In this document: positions 42,724-50,264 of the stretch, piece by piece | Position numbering within the stretch: position 1 is the first letter of the stretch | Layout of the letters: the number at the start of each line of letters is the position of its first letter | From: CAZFIM01 sp964519615 | GTDB taxonomy: Bacteria > Chloroflexota > Dehalococcoidia > GIF9 > UBA5629 | Assembly: GCA_964519615.1 (NCBI GenBank) | Contig: CAZFIM010000008.1 | Coordinates: 1 to 54,889 of the forward strand | DNA length: 54,889 nt | Direction of reading: 5' to 3' | Made by a program: the position numbers and the translations under genes | Notes under the pieces: model-generated | What the model saw: the letters and a program-made list of their open reading frames with translations, nothing else | What the model was told of the DNA's origin: nothing | Database searches by the model: none

Positions 42724-43737
42724 ATGAGAAAACAAACCGGTAAATATATGCCCCCCGGGCTGCGCTACCTGACCAATAATGTGGCACGGAAAGATAACAT
42801 CATGGGGTCATCGCCCCGTGAGAGGGCATCATGGGCTTCCGGACTTTCATTCTCCGATAACTATAACACCATTTTCTTTGCCGGCTGCGGCTATCAGTAT
42901 TCTTCAGGGCTGGAAAGCCTGATGTCCATCATCAGGAATATGGATAAAAGCCCCGTTGGAGTAGATTTCCCTGCAAAGCTGGCAAACAGCATGACCTGGC
43001 TGCCCGTCGATCCGGTGAAAATGGCAGGCAAAATCGGAGGCAGCGACCGCTCTTCCGACAGCCGGACACTGGTACAGGCGGTTAAAATACTTCAGCAGGC
43101 AGGCTATGATATTGCCTACATGGCAGAAAAAGAACCCTGCTGCAGCGGCATTCTCTACTATTCGGGCAGGGAAGATATCTTTATTGAAAAAGCGCAGGCC
43201 GCATATGAGGCATTCAAAAGCTGCGGTGTAAAGAATATCATCAGCATCGTGCCTTCCTGCACACATACGCTGAGGAATCTCTTCCCCAAATACATAGATG
43301 GTTTTGATATCAAAGTAGTGCATATTCTGGAAGCGCTGGCGGAGAGAATCCAAGAGATGAAGCTGGAATTGCCCGCACAGATGAAAGTAACCTATCATGA
43401 TCCCTGTCAATTGTCCCGCTTCCTGAAGATAACCGCTGAACCGCGGCAAATATTGCGGGCAATCAGAGGCATCGATCTGATAGAACCGGCCAGAACGCAC
43501 GGCGAATTCTCCACCTGCTGCGGGGGAGGGGGCGGTTTTGAGGCGGTTTTCCCTGAACTGAGCGAGAAGATAGCCTGTAACCGCGCTTCTGAATTGGCGG
43601 ATACCGGAGCAGAGGTTATCGTCACCAACTGCCCCGGCTGCATACTGCAGATCCGGCACGGTCTGAAACAATTGAAAGTAAAGAATGTTAAGGTCATGGA
43701 TATCGTACAGATAGTGGCCATGGCGATGGGGTTGTAG
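42724..43737 (+). CDS. CCG-domain Fe-S oxidoreductase (LutA/GlcF/HdrB-like)
   Basis: A 337-residue protein with two cysteine-rich CCG domains. The first carries FFAGCGYQY, PCCSG and VPSCTHT; its last motif lacks the second Cys. The second is complete with HDPCQL, CCGGGGG and NCPGC. Such domains bind unusual Fe-S clusters in LutA, GlcF and HdrB. It lies one base before the LUD/ferredoxin gene, so the two form a LutAB-like pair. No LutC-like gene is seen. It probably takes electrons from a 2-hydroxy-acid oxidation, but this is inferred from homology of the pair. Confidence 0.87.
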   Translation: MRKQTGKYMPPGLRYLTNNVARKDNIMGSSPRERASWASGLSFSDNYNTIFFAGCGYQYSSGLESLMSIIRNMDKSPVGVDFPAKLANSMTWLPVDPVKMAGKIGGSDRSSDSRTLVQAVKILQQAGYDIAYMAEKEPCCSGILYYSGREDIFIEKAQAAYEAFKSCGVKNIISIVPSCTHTLRNLFPKYIDGFDIKVVHILEALAERIQEMKLELPAQMKVTYHDPCQLSRFLKITAEPRQILRAIRGIDLIEPARTHGEFSTCCGGGGGFEAVFPELSEKIACNRASELADTGAEVIVTNCPGCILQIRHGLKQLKVKNVKVMDIVQIVAMAMGL

Positions 43738-43738
43738 C

Positions 43739-44932
43739 ATGTCCGAATTCTCAGAGTACAAAAAGGAAATCATGGATGCCGCACACGATGAAAAAATCGC
43801 AGCGGCGTTATCGAGGGCAGTCAAAAGCTTCCGCAACAATATCGATGAAGCTCTCAGCAAATTCCCGCATACCGTCAAGCTGGCAGAGGAGGTGCGCCAG
43901 ATAAAGGAGCACTCAATTTCAAATATGCGCAAGCTTGCCCAGCAGGCATGCGAATCAGTAGAGGCCAATAAAGGGAAGGCGTACATAGCCCAGACCGCTG
44001 ATGACGCCAGAAAAATTATCGGCGACCTTACAGGCAAAGGTAAGTTAATTGTAAAAGCAAAGAGCATGACCAGTGAGGAAATCGGCCTGCGCGAGTATCT
44101 CGAGCATCAGGGCAACGAGGTATATGAAACAGACCTGGGTGAATTCATTATCCAGCAGCTCGGCAGCAAACCCATGCATATTCTGGCGCCTGCCGTACAT
44201 GTGCCCAAGGAAGAGGTGGCCAGACTTTTCTCTAAAATCACGGGCAAGGATTTAGCGCCGGATGACATCCCGGCGCTGGTGGCTACCGCCAGGTCTCTGC
44301 TCAGGGAGAAGTATTTTAAAGCTGATATCGGTATGAGCGGCGCCAACGTATTTGCCGCCGATACCGGCACCATGTTCCTTATCGAAAATGAAGGCAATAT
44401 CAGGCTGGCAACGGGCGCGCCGCCGGTGCATATTGCGCTTATCGGCATGGAAAAGCTCGTCCCTTCGCTGAGCGATGCATATAAGGTGGCTGAGGTAACG
44501 TGGCGCTATGCCAATTATACGGTCCCCTCATATGTCAGCCTTATTTCCGGCCCCAGCAAAACAGGCGATATAGAAAAGGTTATCACCTACGGTGCACACG
44601 GCCCCGCTGAGCTGCACGTTATTTTTCTTGACGGGGGAAGGTCTGAACTGGCCAAAGACCCTGTCCTCAAACAGGCGCTCTACTGTCTGAGATGCGGCGG
44701 CTGTCTCTATGAGTGTCCCGTATTCGGCATCACTGCCGGCCATTTCGGCGATAAGTATTTTGCCGGCACCGGTGCTGTATGGGCTACGACGATATCGGAT
44801 AAAAAAGAGAAGGGTGCGGCGATGGCATACACCTGTCTTACCTGCGGCCGCTGCAAGGCACGCTGCCCCATGAAGATAGATGTCCCTGAAATGATAGTGG
44901 ACCTGCGCACGAAGCTAGATAAAGAGCGGTAA
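43739..44932 (+). CDS. LutB-like protein: LUD domain plus two 4Fe-4S clusters
   Basis: A 397-residue protein with an N-terminal LUD (LutB/LldF) domain, recognised by GMSGANVFAADTGTMFLIENEG and the ISGPSKTGDIEKV element. A C-terminal dicluster ferredoxin part follows (CLRCGGCLYECP and CLTCGRCKARCP). LutB belongs to L-lactate-oxidising LutABC complexes. Its start is one base after the CCG-protein stop. With the sucCD-like genes upstream it could oxidise a hydroxy acid and conserve energy as an acyl-CoA bond. The substrate is unknown. Confidence 0.9.
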   Translation: MSEFSEYKKEIMDAAHDEKIAAALSRAVKSFRNNIDEALSKFPHTVKLAEEVRQIKEHSISNMRKLAQQACESVEANKGKAYIAQTADDARKIIGDLTGKGKLIVKAKSMTSEEIGLREYLEHQGNEVYETDLGEFIIQQLGSKPMHILAPAVHVPKEEVARLFSKITGKDLAPDDIPALVATARSLLREKYFKADIGMSGANVFAADTGTMFLIENEGNIRLATGAPPVHIALIGMEKLVPSLSDAYKVAEVTWRYANYTVPSYVSLISGPSKTGDIEKVITYGAHGPAELHVIFLDGGRSELAKDPVLKQALYCLRCGGCLYECPVFGITAGHFGDKYFAGTGAVWATTISDKKEKGAAMAYTCLTCGRCKARCPMKIDVPEMIVDLRTKLDKER

Positions 44933-45107
44933 CACATAGCACCGGTCCGGTACACTTTAATCCAGAGCTCTACGTGATGAGCACGCCGATATGCTAAGTT
45001 CCAAAAGCATACGGCAAAGAGAAATGGCAGAATGGGAGATCCAACTCCATCACGTTAACCGTTTCTGACCCGGCTCCAACGCTGATTCGGCGGTACTATT
45101 CTTCAAA

Positions 45108-45471
45108 CTATCTCCCCGCCATCAAATTATCGATGACCTCTTTCAATACTACGGCATTGTTGTGTTCGGTATCCCGGGCACCATACACAATGGTAACATC
45201 CGACTTACTCGCCGTTTCCGCGATACGCTGCAGGAGAACTCTCTTCTCCGGATCAGACAGTTCTTCAATATATCTGCGTTTGAATTCCTGCCATTTAGCA
45301 GTGTCATGGCCAAACCATTTACGCAGTTCGTCGCTGGGTGACAAATCTTTAATCCACTGGTCGATACCTGCCGCCTCTTTAGTTAATCCACGCGGCCATA
45401 ATCTGTCAAGCAGAATGCGTTTCCCCCTCGGATTCCTTTTTCCCCTCGTAGATTCTCTTGATCTTCAGCAT
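45108..45471 (-). pseudogene. DUF488-family gene with a +1 frameshift in a G5 run
   Basis: The frame from ATG 45471 reads KIKRIYEGKKESEG, the normal DUF488 N-terminus, then breaks at five G (45423-45427, seen as C5 on the plus strand). Removing one G gives KRILLDRLWPRGL and an unbroken run through LSPSDELRKWFGHDTAKW to the stop at 45108, about 120 residues in all. DUF488 proteins are small and of unknown function. Either the gene is inactivated, or it is a homopolymer sequencing error. The downstream half alone could be translated from MSPSDEL near 45344. Confidence 0.78.
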
Positions 45472-45546
45472 GGTCGCTCAATTCTCCGTGTATACTATGC
45501 CTCCAGAATTGATTACAGCGTATGCTCATGCGGCAAAGAAGACAAG

Positions 45547-45582
45547 GGATTGCTCCGATAAAGAGTTTCAATGGAGCAATCC
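45547..45582 (-). terminator. 10-bp stem-loop after the 45599 gene
   Basis: GGATTGCTCC and GGAGCAATCC pair perfectly around a 16-base loop. On the minus strand it follows the stop of the 45599 gene by about 17 bases. There is no T-run after it, so termination is uncertain; mRNA 3' end protection is another option. Confidence 0.45.
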
Positions 45583-45598
45583 TATAAGTTCCGCCGAT

Positions 45599-46255
45599 TC
45601 AGACCTTCTCTATCATACCCGGTATGCGCATACCCAGCAGACCAGCCAGCTTTTCTACTTCCTTGCTGACGGTGTCTATGCTCTGTTTCTCCGCCGCCGC
45701 CAGCTCATCCCAGCTTTGTCCCAGGCAGACTCTCTTGAAGACCCACCTCATGCGGTCCTTTGTTTTATTCTTGCTGCGCAGCTTATGAACCCCCACGGAT
45801 TTTGCCCTCTGTCTGTGCTCGGCCCACTGCTGCTCGAACTGCTTGATTATATCCTCACGTATCTGCTTCTTACTGCGCAAATCCGCATCGCTCCAGTTAA
45901 TAGTATACTTTTTCGTCCTCCCGTGCTGCGGCTCCAGCGGCGCCATTGCTGCCGGGGCTGGATTGCACACGCCTTTGTGAAGCAGCTCCAGCGCCCACTC
46001 CTCCTTCAAATTGTAGCTTAAGGCAAGCGCCTCCAGCTGCGCCTGATATTCCTTGATCTTTTCATACTCCAGGTAATCATGTTTGCGCAGTTTTTCTACC
46101 GCAGGGCTGGCCAGCCATTCCCAGGGATAGCGTTTCATATGCGGAAAATCAATGCTCAGCTTCACTAACTCCTCGCGAAAAGGTTGGTGATTCAACAGAT
46201 GATAGCTTAAGAATAATATGCATTCCTTCATGTTAGTGCGTTCTTTTATTGTCAT
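45599..46255 (-). CDS. Hypothetical protein with HTH-like C-terminus
   Basis: A 218-residue, soluble, mostly helical protein that I do not recognise. The N-terminal half is rich in aromatic and charged residues (YPWEWLASPAVEKLRKHDY). A basic middle (LRSKNKTKDRMRWVFKR) precedes a C-terminal stretch GQSWDELAAAEKQSIDTVSKEV, which has the look of a helix-turn-helix of the sigma-4 type, though without a clear signature. GGAGG lies seven bases before the ATG, so the start is secure. It is divergent from the AlkD gene with ~170 bp between. It may be a DNA-binding regulator. Confidence 0.6.
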   Translation of the reverse strand: MTIKERTNMKECILFLSYHLLNHQPFREELVKLSIDFPHMKRYPWEWLASPAVEKLRKHDYLEYEKIKEYQAQLEALALSYNLKEEWALELLHKGVCNPAPAAMAPLEPQHGRTKKYTINWSDADLRSKKQIREDIIKQFEQQWAEHRQRAKSVGVHKLRSKNKTKDRMRWVFKRVCLGQSWDELAAAEKQSIDTVSKEVEKLAGLLGMRIPGMIEKV

Positions 46256-46412
46256 AATCAGTCCTCCGCGCGCTAATTAAAATTTAAGTGGACATGATTA
46301 ATGATATAATCACCACCTGCCATATGCAAGTACCCTGTTTTTCCTGTCACTTTCGCTGTCAAGGGTGCGTTATCCCATATGCGCATATAATGCTATTACG
46401 TAATGCATAAGC

Positions 46413-46418
46413 TATAAT
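46413..46418 (+). promoter_or_regulatory. TATAAT giving a leaderless AlkD transcript
   Basis: A perfect -10 TATAAT ends six bases before the start codon of the AlkD-like gene. There is no Shine-Dalgarno, so transcription is expected to begin at or next to the ATG. The -35 is weak. Confidence 0.5.
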
Positions 46419-46424
46419 CTATAC

Positions 46425-47138
46425 ATGAAAACGGATGTGATCAGTGTTATAAGAGAGGAACTGGTTCGCGAGGCGGATGAAAAGACCCGGGAAACGACAC
46501 AATCTTTTTTCAAAGAGCCGCTCACCTGCTACGGAGTGAAAACGCCAGAGGTCATAAAGATCGCCCGTACTCACTTTGCGCTAATTAAAGACCTCAGCAA
46601 GCAGGAGATATTCTCTCTCTGCGAGCAGCTGCTTAAATCGGACTATATGGAAGAAGCGGCTCTTGCCTGTGAATGGGCGTATAAGCTGCGCGATAACTAT
46701 GAGCCCGGCGATTTTGCGGTTTTTGAGAACTGGGTAATACACTACGTCAATAACTGGGCCAAATGCGATACTCTATGCAACCACACCATCGGCACTTTTA
46801 TTGAGATGTACCCGCAGTACATAGCCGCTCTTAAGCGGTGGGCAAAGCAGGACAATCGCTGGCTTAAGCGTGCCGCTGCGGTCACCCTCATCATCCCCGC
46901 CAAAAAGGGCATGTTTTTAGAGCATATCTTTGAGATAGCGGATATACTACTGCACGATGCAGACGACCTGGTGCAGAAGGGCTACGGCTGGATGCTGAAA
47001 GCGGCAAGCCAAAGCCACCAGCAAGAAGTCTTTCATTATGTAATGCAGCATAAAGCTACCATGCCCAGGACCGCACTCAGATACGCAATCGAGAAGATGC
47101 CTCAGGACATGCGGCAGCAGGCAATGGCAAAAAACTGA
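46425..47138 (+). CDS. DNA alkylation repair protein (AlkD family)
   Basis: A 237-residue protein of HEAT-like helical repeats, the AlkD fold. Key features are the NWAKCDTLCNHTIG stretch (the Trp and catalytic-type Asp of AlkD) and NRWLKRAAAV. AlkD is a glycosylase that removes bulky or positively charged alkylated purines such as 7-methylguanine without base flipping. The length is normal. It is probably expressed from a leaderless mRNA and is single in its unit. It is a DNA-repair gene like mutM-polA, but not linked to them. Confidence 0.9.
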   Translation: MKTDVISVIREELVREADEKTRETTQSFFKEPLTCYGVKTPEVIKIARTHFALIKDLSKQEIFSLCEQLLKSDYMEEAALACEWAYKLRDNYEPGDFAVFENWVIHYVNNWAKCDTLCNHTIGTFIEMYPQYIAALKRWAKQDNRWLKRAAAVTLIIPAKKGMFLEHIFEIADILLHDADDLVQKGYGWMLKAASQSHQQEVFHYVMQHKATMPRTALRYAIEKMPQDMRQQAMAKN

Positions 47139-47258
47139 CGTTTTGTGTATTCACAATCGCTCCTTAAGGAATACCACTTGATAAAACATATTATTTTCCG
47201 TCTGTTTATTATAGAGAGCGCGCACTTAATTATTAATTCAGCCTGACAGCAGACCGGC

Positions 47259-47921
47259 CTAAAGCCAGCCTTTTATTTCAGCAGGTTCCTCTGAAGGCTG
47301 CGGAGGGAGCTCGCACAACAGATATTTAAGTATCATCTGCACCAGCTCCTTTAGAATGCGCTCTTCCGGTATAATGGTATCGGCGTATATTATTTCATGA
47401 ACAGTCTTTTCAATGGTATTATGAATAACGAACGAGGCCGACTCTATATCCTTGATCGCTATACTGGCATCAAATTCCTTTAACCCTGATTTGATAAAGT
47501 TCATCGTATGATCAATTTCTTTTCTTTTCTGTACATCCAGCTGCCTTCTGATATCTTTATCGGATAAAGACAGAGACATGATTTCCTGATGAAATTCGGG
47601 ATGTATCTTATGAGCCCGAAGAATGCTGTCTATCAGCTCGTACAACGATTCATCGAGATTTTTCCCCCTAAATACCGTGTCTGATGCTATCGCGCCAGTG
47701 ACCAGCCCATTATAGTAGTCCATTACCTGCATGAAGAGATGCTTCTTGTCTTTGAAATACGCATAAAAAGTACCTACGGCAACTTCTGCCTCCGCGGCTA
47801 TTTCATTGGAACTGGTAGTATAAAAACCCTTCTGAGAAAAAATCCTCAAGGCAGTTGTAATAATCTGTTCTTTGGTCTTTATACTTCTTTTTTGGCGCGG
47901 TATTCGTACTTCTTTGGCCAT
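47259..47921 (-). CDS. TetR-family transcriptional regulator
   Basis: A 220-residue regulator. The N-terminal HTH reads TKEQIITTALRIFSQKGFYTTSSNEIAAEAEVAVGTFYAYFKDK, the typical TetR domain. The C-terminal ligand-binding part is divergent. It is transcribed away from a methyltransferase gene. Two palindromes of the form TATGAG-N6-CTCATA lie in the shared region; site 1 lies between the two divergent -35 boxes, so this regulator probably represses both genes. AAAGGAAT precedes the ATG. The ligand is unknown. Confidence 0.92.
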   Translation of the reverse strand: MAKEVRIPRQKRSIKTKEQIITTALRIFSQKGFYTTSSNEIAAEAEVAVGTFYAYFKDKKHLFMQVMDYYNGLVTGAIASDTVFRGKNLDESLYELIDSILRAHKIHPEFHQEIMSLSLSDKDIRRQLDVQKRKEIDHTMNFIKSGLKEFDASIAIKDIESASFVIHNTIEKTVHEIIYADTIIPEERILKELVQMILKYLLCELPPQPSEEPAEIKGWL

Positions 47922-47975
47922 TACTATTCCTTTTCAAATGCTTTTTACCACCTGTTCGGGGTATCTGTCAAATAG

Positions 47976-47993
47976 TATGAGCTTTCGCTCATA
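47976..47993. promoter_or_regulatory. Operator palindrome 1 of the TetR regulator
   Basis: TATGAGC, TTTC, GCTCATA: a perfect palindrome with 7-bp arms. It sits just upstream of the methyltransferase -35 (47999-48004) and of the TetR -35 (TGTCAA on the plus strand, 47966-47971). Confidence 0.75.
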
Positions 47994-47998
47994 TTTAC

Positions 47999-48027
47999 TT
48001 GACAGCAGCGGCCCCGTACAATATACT
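47999..48027 (+). promoter_or_regulatory. Near-perfect promoter of the methyltransferase gene
   Basis: TTGACA (47999-48004), 17 bp, TATACT (48022-48027). It is framed by the two TetR-type operators. Confidence 0.85.
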
Positions 48028-48062
48028 ATAAATATGAGTTGTAGCTCATATTTATAGTATAT
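48021..48062. promoter_or_regulatory. Operator palindrome 2, 18-bp perfect inverted repeat
   Basis: An 18-base arm (48021-48038) and its exact reverse complement (48045-48062) flank TTGTAG. The core TATGAG-N6-CTCATA is the same as in site 1. The left arm overlaps the -10 and the transcription start of the methyltransferase, a position for repression; the transcript itself could also form a hairpin. Confidence 0.85.
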
Positions 48063-48092
48063 CCTCTTAATGTATAATAATGGAGTATAAAT

Positions 48093-48680
48093 ATGATGAA
48101 TAACCGCGTTGAATCAAAAGCTCCTGCTGAAATAGACGATATGCGGCTTGGATCCTTTGAATTTCTAGCCATGAATAACCCCGTGCGCCGCTGGATTCAG
48201 AAACATATCGAGTTAAAAATATTTAAGAACCAAATGCAAAGAAAAGGCATAAATCTTGCGGGGAAGGCCATTCTGGACGGCGGCTGCGGTTCCGGCTACA
48301 GCACCGAGCTGCTTTTAAAAGAATATCGGCCTTCATCTCTTGAAGCCTTCGACTTTATGCCTGAACAGATACGGCTAGCAAAAAAGCGCCGGCTGAATGT
48401 GGAATTCAAGGTCGGCGATCTCACGCACATAGAATACCCTGACGGAATATTTGATGCCGTTTTTATCTTCGGCGTGCTTCACCATATTCCGGAGTGGAAG
48501 ACGGCGCTTCTGGAGATATCGAGGGTGTTGAAAGCCGGCGGCGTGCTGCTTGTCGAGGAACCGCTGTACAGGTTCAGATGGGATGATTTTGAATCAGAGA
48601 TTGAAAAGGCGGGCCTGTCCATACTGGATATGAAAAAGCTGTTCTTCTATGGGTTCCACTTCTATCTGTGTGAAAAGTAA
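48093..48680 (+). CDS. Class I SAM-dependent methyltransferase
   Basis: A 195-residue protein with the Rossmann-type motif I (ILDGGCGSGYS), motif II DFMPEQI, and FGVLHHIPEWKTAL near the middle. The LVEEPLYRFRWDDFESE end contains the usual strand arrangement. It belongs to the UbiE/Methyltransf_11 type; the substrate is unknown. GGAG lies seven bases before the ATG. Its promoter is flanked by two operators of the divergent TetR gene, so expression is expected when the unknown ligand is present. Confidence 0.9.
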   Translation: MMNNRVESKAPAEIDDMRLGSFEFLAMNNPVRRWIQKHIELKIFKNQMQRKGINLAGKAILDGGCGSGYSTELLLKEYRPSSLEAFDFMPEQIRLAKKRRLNVEFKVGDLTHIEYPDGIFDAVFIFGVLHHIPEWKTALLEISRVLKAGGVLLVEEPLYRFRWDDFESEIEKAGLSILDMKKLFFYGFHFYLCEK

Positions 48681-48737
48681 ATCTGCTCAGATTAACGGTC
48701 TTAACTTTACGCTAAATCTGACATACCTGTACAAACG

Positions 48738-49550
48738 TTAGCAAGCAGCCGGTCCCGCAGAGCCCAGGGACTCCTCTACGGGCACATCCGCTCCTCCCCT
48801 CCAACGCAGCCACAGGGCTGCCGTAGTCGCTGCCAATGCCAGTACGGCAACGTATATCTCCATATCTACCGGCGTAAACAGCCCCTTCTGCAGCAGTACT
48901 ATTGAATAGTTAGTAAGCGCATGTAAAAAGGAGGCAATAAGGTAGAACTGCCAGCCGAGCCCGCGCGCAAGCCCATAACCGGCCAATGCACATACACCCG
49001 TGTGCATCCCCACCGCAAAAAAGCGTTCTACGAAGCCCAGCAGAGCGGAGAAGCCGTTCATCTCGACGGCGCTCCAGTTCCATCCGCCGGCAAAGAGCGT
49101 GTTATGTACCCAGATAGCTTCAAAAACGCCGAACCCCACACCGGACACCGCCCCGACCATAAGCCCGCAACGCGGAGTGAACCTCAACTTTGTGCGCGTG
49201 CGGTAGATAATGACAGGCACCAGCTTTGCCGCTTCCTGAACAAGCCCGGAAAGCAGAATCTGAGGTATGCCTGCCAGCAGCAGCCAGGCCGTAAGCGTTG
49301 TCTGGTCCCAGAAGGCAAGCAAAGCCGCTCCGGTCAGGCCTTGAAGGAGAATCTGCACATAAGAAATGGACGCCCAGGTGAGGATAGCGCTGGCTAGAGC
49401 CACAAGCCAGAGGCTGCCGCGTTTAAATATCGGCGTCCAATATGGTGCAAGCCAGACGGCCCCGAAGACGAGGCCTATGGCGACAGCCAGAAGTACAAGT
49501 ACCCCGCTGAGTCCCGGGAAAGAGAAAGCCGAGAGAAAAAAGGCCGTCAT
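48738..49550 (-). CDS. PrsW-family intramembrane protease (second copy)
   Basis: A 270-residue membrane protein with about eight helices. Motif 1 reads QEAAKL (usual EExxK), so the first Glu is replaced by Gln. The other family elements are present: GFGVFEAIWVHN, MHTGVCALAG and LHALTNY. Whether it is still an active protease is uncertain. The first copy (13.8 kb) keeps the EE pair. It is convergent with the methyltransferase gene and followed on the same strand by nothing close. Confidence 0.75.
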   Translation of the reverse strand: MTAFFLSAFSFPGLSGVLVLLAVAIGLVFGAVWLAPYWTPIFKRGSLWLVALASAILTWASISYVQILLQGLTGAALLAFWDQTTLTAWLLLAGIPQILLSGLVQEAAKLVPVIIYRTRTKLRFTPRCGLMVGAVSGVGFGVFEAIWVHNTLFAGGWNWSAVEMNGFSALLGFVERFFAVGMHTGVCALAGYGLARGLGWQFYLIASFLHALTNYSIVLLQKGLFTPVDMEIYVAVLALAATTAALWLRWRGGADVPVEESLGSAGPAAC

Positions 49551-49613
49551 CTGCTACCTGACCACTGCCTTTTAAAAACGGTAATATAATAAGGATGATA
49601 AGTTTTTCTGCTC

Positions 49614-50021
49614 CTATTCAAAATAGTGTCCTGCGAGCATATGATCGTTATCGAAGACCATTCTTACACCTGTTTCCCCACCGGTATAGTGTGCACGGTA
49701 ATGAACAACGGTATAGCCTTTTACCTGTTCAATGCTGAGAAATTCACTGGATACGTAAGTGCCGAGTTGCTCTGCCATTTTTGAGGCGACCTGATCGAAC
49801 ACTCTCTGAGTCACAGCAGCCTTAAATTGAGCGTTGCCGTGCTCAGTATATTTTTCAAGGCTTTTCTCACTCATCCCTTGAAGTGTGGCCTCGGTTACAG
49901 GATCGGCATAAGCCCGTATAGTATCTTCGTCAAGCGGCTCCGCAGGAGCTGACTTACAGGCACCGCACATGAGGGCGATCAGCGTTATAATTAACACCGC
50001 TGGATACATTTTCTTGCTCAT
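49614..50021 (-). CDS. DUF3887-like lipoprotein
   Basis: A 135-residue exported protein. The signal peptide is followed by a lipobox LMCGAC, with the lipidated Cys at about residue 22. The mature part has two helices, then a beta-rich end with VVHYRAHYTGGETGVRMVFD. This pattern fits the DUF3887 (cystatin-like) lipoproteins. The function is unknown. It lies upstream of the PrsW-like gene on the same strand and divergently from the serpin. Confidence 0.75.
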   Translation of the reverse strand: MSKKMYPAVLIITLIALMCGACKSAPAEPLDEDTIRAYADPVTEATLQGMSEKSLEKYTEHGNAQFKAAVTQRVFDQVASKMAEQLGTYVSSEFLSIEQVKGYTVVHYRAHYTGGETGVRMVFDNDHMLAGHYFE

Positions 50022-50215
50022 TTTTTCCGCTCTTTCGGCGTAAGTTATTTATTCCTGCAATAGTGTACCACTTTTATGCAGCCTTGTGATGAAAACAAGA
50101 AACAAACATCCGATCAGTATATTGCTTAGAATCATGCCTGTTGTTTATCATGCCATGCAGCCTGATACTCACATAAACCTTTAATATGAAATGAACCAAA
50201 CGGCGCGCAAGCCGC

Positions 50216-50221
50216 TATAAT
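50216..50221 (+). promoter_or_regulatory. Candidate -10 of the serpin gene
   Basis: A perfect TATAAT without a good -35, 43 bp upstream of the start codon. AAAGGAG lies before the ATG. Confidence 0.35.
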
Positions 50222-50264
50222 ATTGGTGTGAGCAGATACTCATCACTTAATAAAGGAGAGTGCG

